NCBI GenBank assembly: GCA_021791075.1
Contig: JAJYXH010000086.1
Span: 1 to 15,651, forward strand
DNA: 15,651 nt
Origin: Microcaldota archaeon
GTDB taxonomy: Archaea > Micrarchaeota > Micrarchaeia > Micrarchaeales > CABMGC01
Direction of reading: 5' to 3'
Positions 1-7,233 of the stretch are shown one piece after another. A program made the position numbers and the translations under genes. A model generated the notes under the pieces. The model did not search any database and was not told the DNA's origin. It saw only the letters and a list, made by a program, of their open reading frames with translations. The stretch's first letter is position 1; the number at the start of each line of letters is the position of its first letter.

Positions 1-2058
1 CTATATGGCGACGTCCCCGCAATCATAGGCGCCGTACTCGCAACAGCAATGCCGATACTGATAACAACATTCATAGCCGGCGAACAGCTCCTCGAGCCTT
101 TCGGAATATTCGCGCTCTTCTTCTTCTATGCCTCGTACCTCATAGCCGTGGAGAATCCGAAGAACTCACGGTACGCCATCCTTACCGGAATAGCATTTGT
201 CTCAAACTTCCTGGGCGGACAGTACTACACGGTCCCGGCAGGAATCCTCGCCGCGTACATTTTCCTGCAGGGGCTCTTCAATGTCATAAAGGGGAAGCCG
301 ATGTACGACTTCTACCGCATGAACATAATAATCCTGGTGGTTGCAGGGATACTCTTCGCACTCTACATGCCGTACGCGGCAACGCTCCAGAACAGAATAC
401 CGAGCTACTTCGGGATCCCGATAATCATCAGCCTGCCCATAGCTGCGCTGCTGCTTGTAGCTTTATTCCAGGAGATACCTTTGCTGCTCAAGAGGTTCAG
501 TGCTATCAAGAAGGCAGACACCAATACATACCTTACATTCCTAGTCATATTCCTAATACTCCTCGCAGTCGCAGTCGCCTTCACGCCTCTTGGCGATCCG
601 CTCCAGAAATACATAGCCCTCAGCGAACACTTCACGACCCCGTCGACGCCGCTCTTCATGACCGTCCAGGAGTACGCACCCACCGGACTAAACTTCAACT
701 TCGGAGCCAACGGCTTCGGCATAATAGGTGCTAGCGTGGGAGGGATGGCGATCCTAGTATGGATCGTTCTAGCCGCGTTCATAGCGCTTGAGGTCCACGC
801 AATCTTCTTCAAAAACTCTCAGACAGGCATATTCGTCATAGCCCTCGTGGCGCCCCTAGCCGCTGCAGGCATGTCTGAGGTAAAGTATCTCCCGCACTTC
901 GGCGTCGCATACATACTTGCCATAGGCATCATCTTCGGGGAGCTGCTCATATACGCAAAGAAGATGAACAACGACACGCTCCGCTACTTCCTCCTAGGAC
1001 TCGGCATCGTCATAATACTCGTCGAGTCTCTCCAGAGCATCGGATTCGGCGTCCTCCCCGGCGCATTCTCAAACTGCAGCTCCATAGTATCAAGCGGCAA
1101 TGTAATTGGTGACGACCTCTTCTGCAACTTCGTTCCCACATACTGGCTCCAGGCAACCGCGTGGATGCGACAGAACGTCGGACCGTATGCACCTAGGATA
1201 CTCGCATGGTGGGACTACGGAGACTGGATAAACTGGTTCGGAAACAGCAATGCCGTTATCAGAGGAGACAACTCGGTTCCACAGGAAGACTACGATACCG
1301 CGGCGCATTACGTGCTCGGAAGCCAGGACGGCTACGGCGCAAACAGCCTCGCTAGATACATGAACTCAATACAGGCAAAGTACGTGCTCTACGATGACCA
1401 GCTAATTCCAAAGTGGGGGGCGCTCGACTTCCTCGCATGCGTCGATACAAACCAGACAAGCAAGGCATATGCGATCCAGCAGGGCCAGCAGCACAACACG
1501 TCCTTCCTGCTAGGCACCTCGCCATGCGAGGTATCACACGATCCGGCAGTGCTCATAATTCCAACGTCGCTCTCGGTGCAGGACTACTGCACATTCTCCA
1601 ACTCAACCATCACCGCAGTGACCGGAGGCATAGTTATCGGCGATCAGATACTCAACCAGACTTACTGTGTGCCGACAAGCTTCCTACATACGGGAAACGC
1701 GACGGCGCTGCTTACGCCAAACGGCACGAAGACGAACATAGTGGTTAGCGCGCAGCTCTATCAGGGAACGCTGAACGGGAACCAGTATCTCTCATTCGTC
1801 CTGATCTACCTGCCCAACGCAAACGGCATCATAACCGATGCGCCTTCGCAGTTCTACAACTCGACCTACTACCAGGGCTACTTCCTCGGGAAGCTGCCGG
1901 GATTCACGCTTGCATATCCACACAACTTCACCGGAGTGAACTACATAAACACGACCAGCAAGATAATGATCTTCTCGCTCAACAACTATACCGGAACTCT
2001 TCCTATCGTGGTGCAGAAGCCGAGCTACGTGACAAACAACTACTCGATGCCCGGCTGA
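1..2058 (+). CDS. aglB: Oligosaccharyltransferase AglB/STT3, 5'-truncated
   Basis: This is the catalytic subunit of archaeal protein N-glycosylation, which moves a lipid-linked glycan onto Asn of N-x-S/T sequons on the outer face of the membrane. The frame is open from base 1 (685 codons in view), so the ATG at 49 is internal and the N-terminal helices and first Asp motif are missing. Visible are many hydrophobic helices up to about window residue 345, a TVQE sequence at residues 221-224 matching the TIxE motif of external loop 5, and the diagnostic WWDYG at 403-407, continuing DW. A D466-QLIP-K471 stretch may be a variant DK motif. The soluble C-terminal domain carries about a dozen N-x-S/T sequons of its own. 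A glycosyltransferase gene starts 4 bp downstream, suggesting one glycosylation operon. The family assignment is very secure because of WWDYG. Confidence 0.95.
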   Translation, partial: LYGDVPAIIGAVLATAMPILITTFIAGEQLLEPFGIFALFFFYASYLIAVENPKNSRYAILTGIAFVSNFLGGQYYTVPAGILAAYIFLQGLFNVIKGKPMYDFYRMNIIILVVAGILFALYMPYAATLQNRIPSYFGIPIIISLPIAALLLVALFQEIPLLLKRFSAIKKADTNTYLTFLVIFLILLAVAVAFTPLGDPLQKYIALSEHFTTPSTPLFMTVQEYAPTGLNFNFGANGFGIIGASVGGMAILVWIVLAAFIALEVHAIFFKNSQTGIFVIALVAPLAAAGMSEVKYLPHFGVAYILAIGIIFGELLIYAKKMNNDTLRYFLLGLGIVIILVESLQSIGFGVLPGAFSNCSSIVSSGNVIGDDLFCNFVPTYWLQATAWMRQNVGPYAPRILAWWDYGDWINWFGNSNAVIRGDNSVPQEDYDTAAHYVLGSQDGYGANSLARYMNSIQAKYVLYDDQLIPKWGALDFLACVDTNQTSKAYAIQQGQQHNTSFLLGTSPCEVSHDPAVLIIPTSLSVQDYCTFSNSTITAVTGGIVIGDQILNQTYCVPTSFLHTGNATALLTPNGTKTNIVVSAQLYQGTLNGNQYLSFVLIYLPNANGIITDAPSQFYNSTYYQGYFLGKLPGFTLAYPHNFTGVNYINTTSKIMIFSLNNYTGTLPIVVQKPSYVTNNYSMPG

Positions 2059-2062
2059 TCGT

Positions 2063-3205
2063 ATGAAGCTTCTGGTACTCCAGCCCTACCTGAATCTCAT
2101 GGGTGGAGTGGACAGGGTAATACTCAAGATAGCGCAGCACTACGACGCGAAGATACTGACACTTGAGTACAACAAGAAGACGGCGTTCCCGGAGTTCTCC
2201 AAGCTCGACATAGAAGTTCTGGGAAACGACAGCCCAGTCTCAAAGATACTTCCATACAGGGCATCCCAGGGATTCAGGTACGGATACAATTTCTACCGGA
2301 TGAAGATAAAGGAGGACTACGACGTCCTCAATCCGCACATCTCGCCAAGCGAGTGGATCAGGCAGAACAACGAACGCGTCCTCTGGTACTGCCACACGCC
2401 TCCAAGGGAGGTCTACGACCTCTACTCGGTGCGAATGCAGGGAAGGTCCGCAAAGGACAAGCTCATCTATGCGGCCATGACGAAGACGTACAAGTTCATC
2501 GCATCGAGGGTAATCAAGAACATCGAGGAGATAGCGACAAACAGCGAGACCACCAACCAGAGAATAAAGAGGTACTTCAACAGGCCGGCCACCGTGATAA
2601 ACCCGGGAATAGACTACGAGAGATTCATGAACAACGGCGATGACAACTTCTTCTTCTATCCATCAAGGATCCTCGTGAACAAGAGGCAGGACTACGTGAT
2701 AGAGGCATTCAAGCACTTCTCAAGAAAGTCGAAGGGCAGAAAGTACAGACTCGTCATTGCGGGAACGGTATCAAAGGATCCGGAGCACCAAGCTTACCTG
2801 AAGAGGCTGAAGGACGCCTCGAAGGGATACGACATAGAGATCATAGAGAACATAAGCGATGCCAGGCTAAGGGAGATGTACTCCAGATCAAGCGCGGTCC
2901 TGTTCGCCGCGATAAACGAGGACTACGGATTCATTCCTCTCGAGTCAATGTCAAGTTCAAAGCCGATAATATCTGTTAATGAAGGCGGGCCGAAGGAGAC
3001 CATAGTAGACGGAAAGACGGGGTTCCTGATCAACTCGCCGGCGCAGATGGCCGAGAAGATGAAATTCATTGTCGAGCATCCTGCCATAGCGGAGAGGATG
3101 GGCAGGGAGGGAAGAAGAAGGGTGGAGCAGAACTACTCCTGGGAGTTATTCTTCGAGAAGTTCGATCCACTGCTAAAGAAGGCAGAGAAAGCCGCAAAAG
3201 AGTGA
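2063..3205 (+). CDS. GT4-family glycosyltransferase
   Basis: A 380-residue cytoplasmic, GT-B fold glycosyltransferase of the GT4/RfaB-like group, which transfers a sugar from a nucleotide donor with retention. Seen: an N-terminal acceptor-domain start containing LMGGVDRV (the glycine-rich loop near residues 13-20), then a Rossmann-like C-terminal domain with PSRILVNKRQDYVIEAF, a short IAGT strand, and the EX7E donor-site motif E286-DYGFIPL-E294, followed by a GGPKETI-type loop and DGKTGFL. No membrane segment is evident. The ATG is 4 bp after the aglB stop, so translation is probably coupled and the enzyme likely helps build the glycan that AglB transfers. The sugar and acceptor cannot be read from sequence. 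Its stop codon directly abuts the stop of the convergent ribL gene. Confidence 0.92.
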   Translation: MKLLVLQPYLNLMGGVDRVILKIAQHYDAKILTLEYNKKTAFPEFSKLDIEVLGNDSPVSKILPYRASQGFRYGYNFYRMKIKEDYDVLNPHISPSEWIRQNNERVLWYCHTPPREVYDLYSVRMQGRSAKDKLIYAAMTKTYKFIASRVIKNIEEIATNSETTNQRIKRYFNRPATVINPGIDYERFMNNGDDNFFFYPSRILVNKRQDYVIEAFKHFSRKSKGRKYRLVIAGTVSKDPEHQAYLKRLKDASKGYDIEIIENISDARLREMYSRSSAVLFAAINEDYGFIPLESMSSSKPIISVNEGGPKETIVDGKTGFLINSPAQMAEKMKFIVEHPAIAERMGREGRRRVEQNYSWELFFEKFDPLLKKAEKAAKE

Positions 3206-3634
3206 CTATTCCAATAGCTTCCTCAGCCTGGAGCTCTTATATGACGCAAACCTCCTTCCGGCCTTTATCCGTACTATCCTTGACCTCAGGCCATAGCGCC
3301 TGAGCCTCCTCTTCAACTCTGCCATGTCGACCCTCTGATCGTATCCGAGGGCTATCACGTCCGGCCTCAGCCTCTTGAGTATCCTGTATATCCCGTTCTT
3401 GTCGGATATCCGATTTCCCAGTACCGCCCTCTCGACCATCCTGAGCGACCCTACCATAGACACCCTGTCCTTCTCCTTGAAGAGCGGGTCCCTGCCCTTG
3501 AACCTCCTTATGCTATCGTCCCTGCCCACTATTACGACAAGGGTATCACCGAGCTTCCTGGCCTTGCTAAGGTAGTCAAGGTGGCCCGGGTGCAACAGGT
3601 CGAAAGAGCCGAACGCCAGAACAGTCTTTTTCAT
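3206..3634 (-). CDS. ribL: RibL-type FAD synthase (cytidylyltransferase family)
   Basis: A 142-residue nucleotidyltransferase of the archaeal RibL family, which adenylylates FMN to FAD using ATP. Seen: the N-terminal strand MKKTVLAFGSFD, the nucleotide-binding signature H15-P-G-H18, and a C-terminal RSRIVRIK segment in the place of the family's SS/TS-x-I motif. Length fits the roughly 150-residue family. An upstream in-frame ATG at 3664 exists, but the start at 3634 is preferred because it puts the first beta strand at residue 4, and the TATA-like box at 3663-3670 lies about 30 bp upstream, giving a leader of only a few bases. Glycerol-3-phosphate cytidylyltransferase-like activity is the main alternative. 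The last base of the gene abuts the stop codon of the convergent glycosyltransferase. Confidence 0.85.
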   Translation of the reverse strand: MKKTVLAFGSFDLLHPGHLDYLSKARKLGDTLVVIVGRDDSIRRFKGRDPLFKEKDRVSMVGSLRMVERAVLGNRISDKNGIYRILKRLRPDVIALGYDQRVDMAELKRRLRRYGLRSRIVRIKAGRRFASYKSSRLRKLLE

Positions 3635-3662
3635 GAAAACAGTAGACTTTATTCGGGAAGTC

Positions 3663-3670
3663 ATTTATAA
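3663..3670 (-). promoter_or_regulatory. TATA box of ribL
   Basis: Read on the minus strand the sequence is ttataaat, about 30 bp before the preferred ribL ATG at 3634, a normal archaeal TATA position for a short-leader mRNA. The upstream side, where the BRE would lie, belongs to the 18-base repeat shared with the priL promoter. Confidence 0.6.
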
Positions 3671-3680
3671 TGATGCACCT
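3663..3680 (+). repeat. 18-bp direct repeat, copy 1 (atttataatgatgcacct)
   Basis: This sequence is identical to bases 15634-15651. It includes the ribL TATA box and runs into the edge of the TnpB remnant. Copy 2 sits in the same way on the TATA box of priL. It is best read as an insertion-sequence left end plus its target site, or alternatively as a shared promoter element. Confidence 0.8.
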
Positions 3681-3690
3681 GAGCTGAAAA

Positions 3691-3710
3691 CCCACGATTT
3701 CAATCGCGGG
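3691..3710 (+). other. Imperfect hairpin at possible IS left end
   Basis: The 20 bases cccacgatttcaatcgcggg fold into a stem (ccc/ggg, one a-c mismatch, then cgat/atcg) with a 4-base loop. It lies just inside the putative left edge of the TnpB remnant. IS200/IS605 ends are recognised as imperfect hairpins, so this is a candidate end structure; no function is shown. Confidence 0.4.
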
Positions 3711-3749
3711 ACGACCGAAGGCATAAACATTTACAATATAATAAATGTC

Positions 3750-4250
3750 ATGGAATCTGTGTGGGCGTACAGGTTCAGGCTCTATCCCGACGCCAAGAGG
3801 CAGAGGGAGATAGACGAACAGATAGAGCTCGCGCGATTCCTCTACAACAAACTCCTCGGGCTGGCGAAGGGGGAGTACCTGAAGGAGAACTTCGCGGTGC
3901 TCTCAGACGGAAAGAAAATAGGGAAGCCCAACTTCGCGGCGATTCGGAAGAAGAGGATCGCGCGCTGGCAGAGGGTCGTCGCGAGACGGCAGAAGGGATC
4001 AAGGCGGAGAGAGAAGGCGAGGGAGAAACTGCATGACTCCTGGGAAAAGGTGAACAGGCAGAGCGACGACTTTGCCCGGAAGACAGCGAATGACCTGATA
4101 AGTTCAGGCTACACCTCCTTTGCCGTGGAGGGCCTCCACATACGGAACATGCTGAAGAACCACAGGCTCGCGGGGGCAATAAACCGCGCTGCCTGGAACG
4201 GGTTCATACGGGTGCTCACATACAAGGCGGAGGATGCCACTGCTTTGTAA
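3750..4250 (+). pseudogene. tnpB: TnpB remnant with internal and C-terminal deletions
   Basis: This 166-codon open frame resembles TnpB, the RNA-guided RuvC-type nuclease of IS200/IS605 elements, normally about 370-400 residues. The start WAYRFRLYP, with ARFLYNKLL, is the usual TnpB N-terminus. At residues 46-47 it jumps straight to NFAVLSDGKK, which in intact TnpB directly follows the RuvC-I motif (G-[IV]-D-x-G). The central domains and the first catalytic Asp are therefore lost. The coiled region, the RuvC-II Glu (FAVEGLH, E127) and MLKNHRLA follow, but the frame stops soon after YKAE, so the zinc finger and RuvC-III Asp are also missing. Both junctions keep the frame open. It cannot be a nuclease. 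It is most likely a dead fragment, although a retained short product is possible. The ATG at 3750 fits the family start. Confidence 0.82.
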
Positions 4251-4303
4251 AAGCCATCCAAAACCGACTAAATCCGCACCTCGACAGCCGGTGACCCAGT
4301 AAG

Positions 4304-4313
4304 CTATAAATAT
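4304..4313 (+). promoter_or_regulatory. Candidate TATA box for the thermosome gene
   Basis: The sequence ctataaatat starts the AT-rich 100-bp stretch before the chaperonin gene. It would place transcription start near 4335 and leave a leader of about 65 nt. A second AT-rich candidate is attataatt at about 4327-4335. Which one is used cannot be told from sequence. Confidence 0.4.
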
Positions 4314-4391
4314 GTTTCTGTACTCATTATAATTACCAATTATACTCCATTATTACAAACGATTTTGGGGACAATTTTTCTGCTTAAATAT

Positions 4392-4397
4392 AGGTGA
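4392..4397 (+). promoter_or_regulatory. Ribosome binding site of the thermosome gene
   Basis: The sequence aggtga lies 4 nt before the ATG at 4402 and matches the archaeal anti-Shine-Dalgarno consensus (GGTG). It supports this start and shows that the mRNA is leadered. Confidence 0.65.
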
Positions 4398-4401
4398 AAA
4401 C

Positions 4402-6060
4402 ATGGCTGAAAATCAATTAGGTGGACAACAGTATCTGATATTGCCGGAAGGAGCCTCAAGGCTCATAGGGAAGGAAGCGCAGAGAACCAACATTGCGGTT
4501 GGATACGCGCTAGCAAGCATAGTAAGGACAACGCTCGGCCCGAAGGGAATGGACAAGATGCTCGTCAGCGAGCTCGGAGACCTCGTAATAACGAACGACG
4601 GAGCAACGATACTCGAGGAGATGAACGTAGAGCACCCGATAGCGAAGATACTTGTTGACGTAGCGAAGACGCAGGACAAGGAGGTAGGGGACGGAACCAC
4701 ATCGGCAGTGATAGTAGCAGGAGACCTTCTCAAGAACGCGGGACAGCTTCTCGACCAGGGAGTGCCTCCGGCGGCGATAATCAAAGGATACGAGATGGCC
4801 CTGGAGAAGGCAAGGTCGGTTCTTGACACGGCCGCAAGCAACATAACCATAGATGACGAGGCAAAGCTGCTCCAAATCGCACAGGTCTCGATAGGATCGA
4901 AGAACATAGGCAGCGACTCGACGAAGAAGTTCCTCACCAAGTTCGCGCTGCAGGCGATAAAGCAGGTCTCGATAAGGCAGGCAGGAAAGGTGACGATAGA
5001 CAGGGACTTCATAAAGATAGAGAAGAAGGAAGGCGGCAGCGTAGACAACACCGAGTTCATAAACGGAGTGCTGATAGACAAGGAGATCGCGCACCCCGGA
5101 ATGCCGAAGTCGATAAAGAACGCGAGCATCGCCATACTCGACGTGGCTCTCGAGATAGAGAAGACAGAGGTCGACGCTAAGATAGAGATAACATCGCCGG
5201 ACCAGATGCAGGCTTTCCTCAACCAGGAGGAGACGATGCTCAAGGACATGGTCGCCAAGATAGTCAAGAGCAAGGCGAACGTGGTCTTCATACAGAAGGG
5301 AATAGACGACGTGGCGCAGCACTACCTCTCAAAGGCCGGGATAATGGCCGTGAGAAGGGTAAAGAAGAGCGACATAGAGAAGCTCTCTAAGGCCACCGGC
5401 GCAAAGCTCGTGACGAGCCTTGACGACCTGACGAGTGCGGACCTCGGATTCGCGGGAATCGTTGAGGAGCGCAAGGTAGGCGGAGAGCAGATGGTATTCG
5501 TAGAGAAGTGCAAGGACCCGAAGAGCGTAACGATCTTCGTAAGGGCGGGCACGAAGCAGGCCTCAGACGAGGTCGAGAGGGCGCTCACCGACGTAATCGG
5601 GGCACTCTCAAGCACCATTGAAGATGGAAAGTACGTCACCGGAGGGGGCAGCACCGAGATCGAACTCGCGCTCAAGCTCAGGGACTATGCAACCGACGTT
5701 GGCGGAAGGGAGCAGCTTGCCATAACCGCTTTTGCCGACGCGCTTGAGATAATTCCGAAGACGCTTGCGGAGAGCGCGGGAATGGATCCTATCGACACGC
5801 TCGTGCAGCTCAGGTCCAAGCACAAGGCAAAGGACGGGAAGGTCTACGGAGTGGACGTCTACAAGAACGCGATCAGCGACATGGACAAGATGGGGGTGAT
5901 AGAGCCTCTCAAGGTCAAGGTCCAGGCGATGTCGAGCGCCACTGAGGCTGCAGGGTCGATTCTCAGGATCGATGACATGATAAGCTCCAAGGGCAAGGGC
6001 GGCGGAGGCGGCGGAGGAGGAGGCGGAATGCCTCCAGGCGGAATGGGAGGGATGGAGTGA
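4402..6060 (+). CDS. ths: Thermosome (group II chaperonin) subunit
   Basis: An ATP-dependent cytosolic chaperonin subunit of 552 residues, the usual thermosome length, which assembles into double rings with a built-in lid. Seen: GPKGMDKML near residues 38-46, NDGATIL (catalytic-site Asp near residue 66), GDGTTS at residues 96-101 for nucleotide binding, and the VTGGGSTEIELA segment of the C-terminal equatorial domain. The tail has a run of ten glycines followed by MPPGGMGGME, the flexible Gly/Met-rich C-terminus that projects into the cavity in this family. An RBS (aggtga) sits 4 nt before the ATG, and a 150-bp AT-rich leader region separates it from the TnpB remnant, so it has its own promoter. 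adkA starts 43 bp downstream with a TATA-like box between them. Only one subunit gene is present here; paralogues elsewhere are possible. Confidence 0.98.
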   Translation: MAENQLGGQQYLILPEGASRLIGKEAQRTNIAVGYALASIVRTTLGPKGMDKMLVSELGDLVITNDGATILEEMNVEHPIAKILVDVAKTQDKEVGDGTTSAVIVAGDLLKNAGQLLDQGVPPAAIIKGYEMALEKARSVLDTAASNITIDDEAKLLQIAQVSIGSKNIGSDSTKKFLTKFALQAIKQVSIRQAGKVTIDRDFIKIEKKEGGSVDNTEFINGVLIDKEIAHPGMPKSIKNASIAILDVALEIEKTEVDAKIEITSPDQMQAFLNQEETMLKDMVAKIVKSKANVVFIQKGIDDVAQHYLSKAGIMAVRRVKKSDIEKLSKATGAKLVTSLDDLTSADLGFAGIVEERKVGGEQMVFVEKCKDPKSVTIFVRAGTKQASDEVERALTDVIGALSSTIEDGKYVTGGGSTEIELALKLRDYATDVGGREQLAITAFADALEIIPKTLAESAGMDPIDTLVQLRSKHKAKDGKVYGVDVYKNAISDMDKMGVIEPLKVKVQAMSSATEAAGSILRIDDMISSKGKGGGGGGGGGGMPPGGMGGME

Positions 6061-6066
6061 CCCAGG

Positions 6067-6075
6067 CTTTTAAAC
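6067..6075 (+). promoter_or_regulatory. TATA box of adkA
   Basis: The sequence cttttaaac is centred about 33 bp before the adkA ATG at 6104, in the 43-bp gap after the thermosome stop. It predicts a nearly leaderless transcript for the adkA-led operon. Confidence 0.5.
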
Positions 6076-6103
6076 CAGCTCCACCAGATATGTCCGTGTT
6101 CGG

Positions 6104-6685
6104 ATGACAAAACTAATACTCTTCGTGGGCACCCCTGGTGCCGGAAAGTCCACGGTACTGCACAGCATAGCCGAGATGGGGAAGTCGCTCGAGATAGTCA
6201 ACATGGGCGACATGATGCTCAAGATCGCCAAGGAGAGGGAGGATGTCACTGACAGGGAGCAGCTGGGAACGCTGAGCGACGAGCAGATAAAGAAGGACAG
6301 GGAGGTGGCGTTCAGGAAGATAATAGAGAAGGGCAAGGACTCACTGATCGACACGCACCTCACGATAAAGTACGGCAGGAGGTACGTTCCAGGAGTGACA
6401 CTTGCGGAGCTCAAGAAGATCAGGATCAAAGCGATTATTTATATAGATGCGACGGCAAAGGAGATATGGAAGAGGAGGCACAGCGATACCTCAAAGCAGG
6501 GAAGGAGGAACATAAACGACACGGAAGCCGAGATAGACGAGCAGAAGAGCGTGAATCTTGCTATTCTCTCCTCGTGCGCCATATACCTCAGCATACCCAT
6601 ATACATAATTTACAACAGCGACGGGAAGCAGGCGGAGGCTGTTGCCGAGCTTGAGAAGATCGTAAAGGAGCACTTCACCGAATAA
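6104..6685 (+). CDS. adkA: Archaeal adenylate kinase
   Basis: A 193-residue adenylate kinase of the archaeal type (ATP + AMP = 2 ADP), distinct from bacterial Adk. Seen: a P-loop G9-TPGAG-K15-ST, the MGDMM segment that follows the first helix in this family, a DTHLTIKY NMP-binding stretch with the conserved Asp-Thr-His, an Arg-rich RRHSD...RR lid-like segment, and a YNSDG loop before the last helix. The length matches the archaeal family (about 190). It opens the conserved archaeal block adkA-EMC3-L34e-cmk-L14e, although the secY gene that normally precedes it is absent and a thermosome gene stands there instead. The EMC3-like gene begins 12 bp after its stop. Confidence 0.95.
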   Translation: MTKLILFVGTPGAGKSTVLHSIAEMGKSLEIVNMGDMMLKIAKEREDVTDREQLGTLSDEQIKKDREVAFRKIIEKGKDSLIDTHLTIKYGRRYVPGVTLAELKKIRIKAIIYIDATAKEIWKRRHSDTSKQGRRNINDTEAEIDEQKSVNLAILSSCAIYLSIPIYIIYNSDGKQAEAVAELEKIVKEHFTE

Positions 6686-6697
6686 CCGGTAGGGAAA

Positions 6698-7186
6698 ATG
6701 GGATTGACACTTGTATATCTTGCCGTGATAGCGGCGATAGACGTTGCGCTCTCGATAACCATACAGAGGAGGGTCTCCAACGTGGAGAAGACATATCTCC
6801 TGCAGTCAAAGACGAAGAAGCACATGAGCGACCTCCAGGAGATGATGAAGCGGAAGGCTGGCAAGGAGGAGATCTCGGCCAAGCAGCGGGAGCTCAACAA
6901 GGCGCTCTCCGACCACACGATGCACCAGATGAGGTCCATGCCCATACTCCTAGTCATATCCGTTGCGGTCTACTTCCTAATCCTACCCTCTATATTTCCT
7001 TCAGGAACGGTCAACACGGTAAACCTCCTCGTCACGCAGATATCATACGGTGGGTTCAAGGACAGCATCTATTTCATAATATTCACGGTTGTCATGAGCC
7101 TCTCTGTGCAGCTCATACTCGGAAGACTGGACAAGAAGAGGTTTGACAGCAAGTACTCTTCCCAGCCGTCTCCAACATCAAAGTAA
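6698..7186 (+). CDS. EMC3/TMCO1-like membrane insertase (DUF106)
   Basis: A 162-residue membrane protein of the DUF106 family, the archaeal member of the YidC/Oxa1/EMC3/TMCO1 superfamily that inserts proteins into the membrane. Seen: a first hydrophobic segment at residues about 2-20, a cytosolic charged helical hairpin region at about 25-78 rich in Lys/Glu (coiled-coil-like, containing LQEMMKRKAGKEE), then TM segments at about 82-101 and 119-140, and a basic C-terminal tail. This TM-coiled coil-TM-TM layout is characteristic. The position between adkA and L34e is the conserved archaeal gene order, which supports the call independently. The ATG at 6698 is preceded by ggtaggg. Confidence 0.9.
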   Translation: MGLTLVYLAVIAAIDVALSITIQRRVSNVEKTYLLQSKTKKHMSDLQEMMKRKAGKEEISAKQRELNKALSDHTMHQMRSMPILLVISVAVYFLILPSIFPSGTVNTVNLLVTQISYGGFKDSIYFIIFTVVMSLSVQLILGRLDKKRFDSKYSSQPSPTSK

Positions 7187-7200
7187 CCTCTGCATAGGCT

Positions 7201-7209
7201 CTTTTATCA
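7201..7209 (+). promoter_or_regulatory. Candidate TATA box for the pilin-like gene
   Basis: The sequence cttttatca is centred about 29 bp before the TTG at 7234, a spacing expected for a leaderless or near-leaderless transcript. It suggests the small pilin-like gene may be transcribed apart from the operon it interrupts. Confidence 0.35.
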
Positions 7210-7233
7210 GCGAGCCGTATAATGGGGTAGTCC

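Larger units (their letters stand above)
3664..4250 (+). mobile_element. Decayed IS200/IS605-family (TnpB-only) element
   Basis: This stretch holds a TnpB remnant preceded by about 80 bp of non-coding sequence. The left edge is placed at the 18-base repeat at 3663-3680, and a hairpin at 3691-3710 could be the structured left end typical of this IS family. No tnpA (Y1 transposase) is present. The right end is not defined: after the TnpB stop about 50 bp of GC-richer sequence continue to roughly 4300 before the AT-rich thermosome promoter, and part of that may belong to the element. The coordinates are minimal. Confidence 0.65.

Noticed and set aside
3670..3690. Box C/D-like tgatgc ... ctga in the 18-bp repeat region
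   Set aside because: The spacing between the boxes is only about 8 nt and no second pair follows; the position at the edge of a TnpB remnant and the TATA box is a simpler explanation.
3727..3748. Inverted repeat acattta/taaatgt just before the TnpB start
   Set aside because: It is a 7-bp AT-rich stem with an 8-base loop in AT-rich upstream sequence; it is too weak to call an operator or IS end.
4413..5322. Long minus-strand open frames (292 and 270 codons) opposite the thermosome gene
   Set aside because: Their residue composition (Ser/Leu/Val/Tyr-rich, no motifs) mirrors the strongly biased sense codons; the sense frame is a complete thermosome with all motifs.
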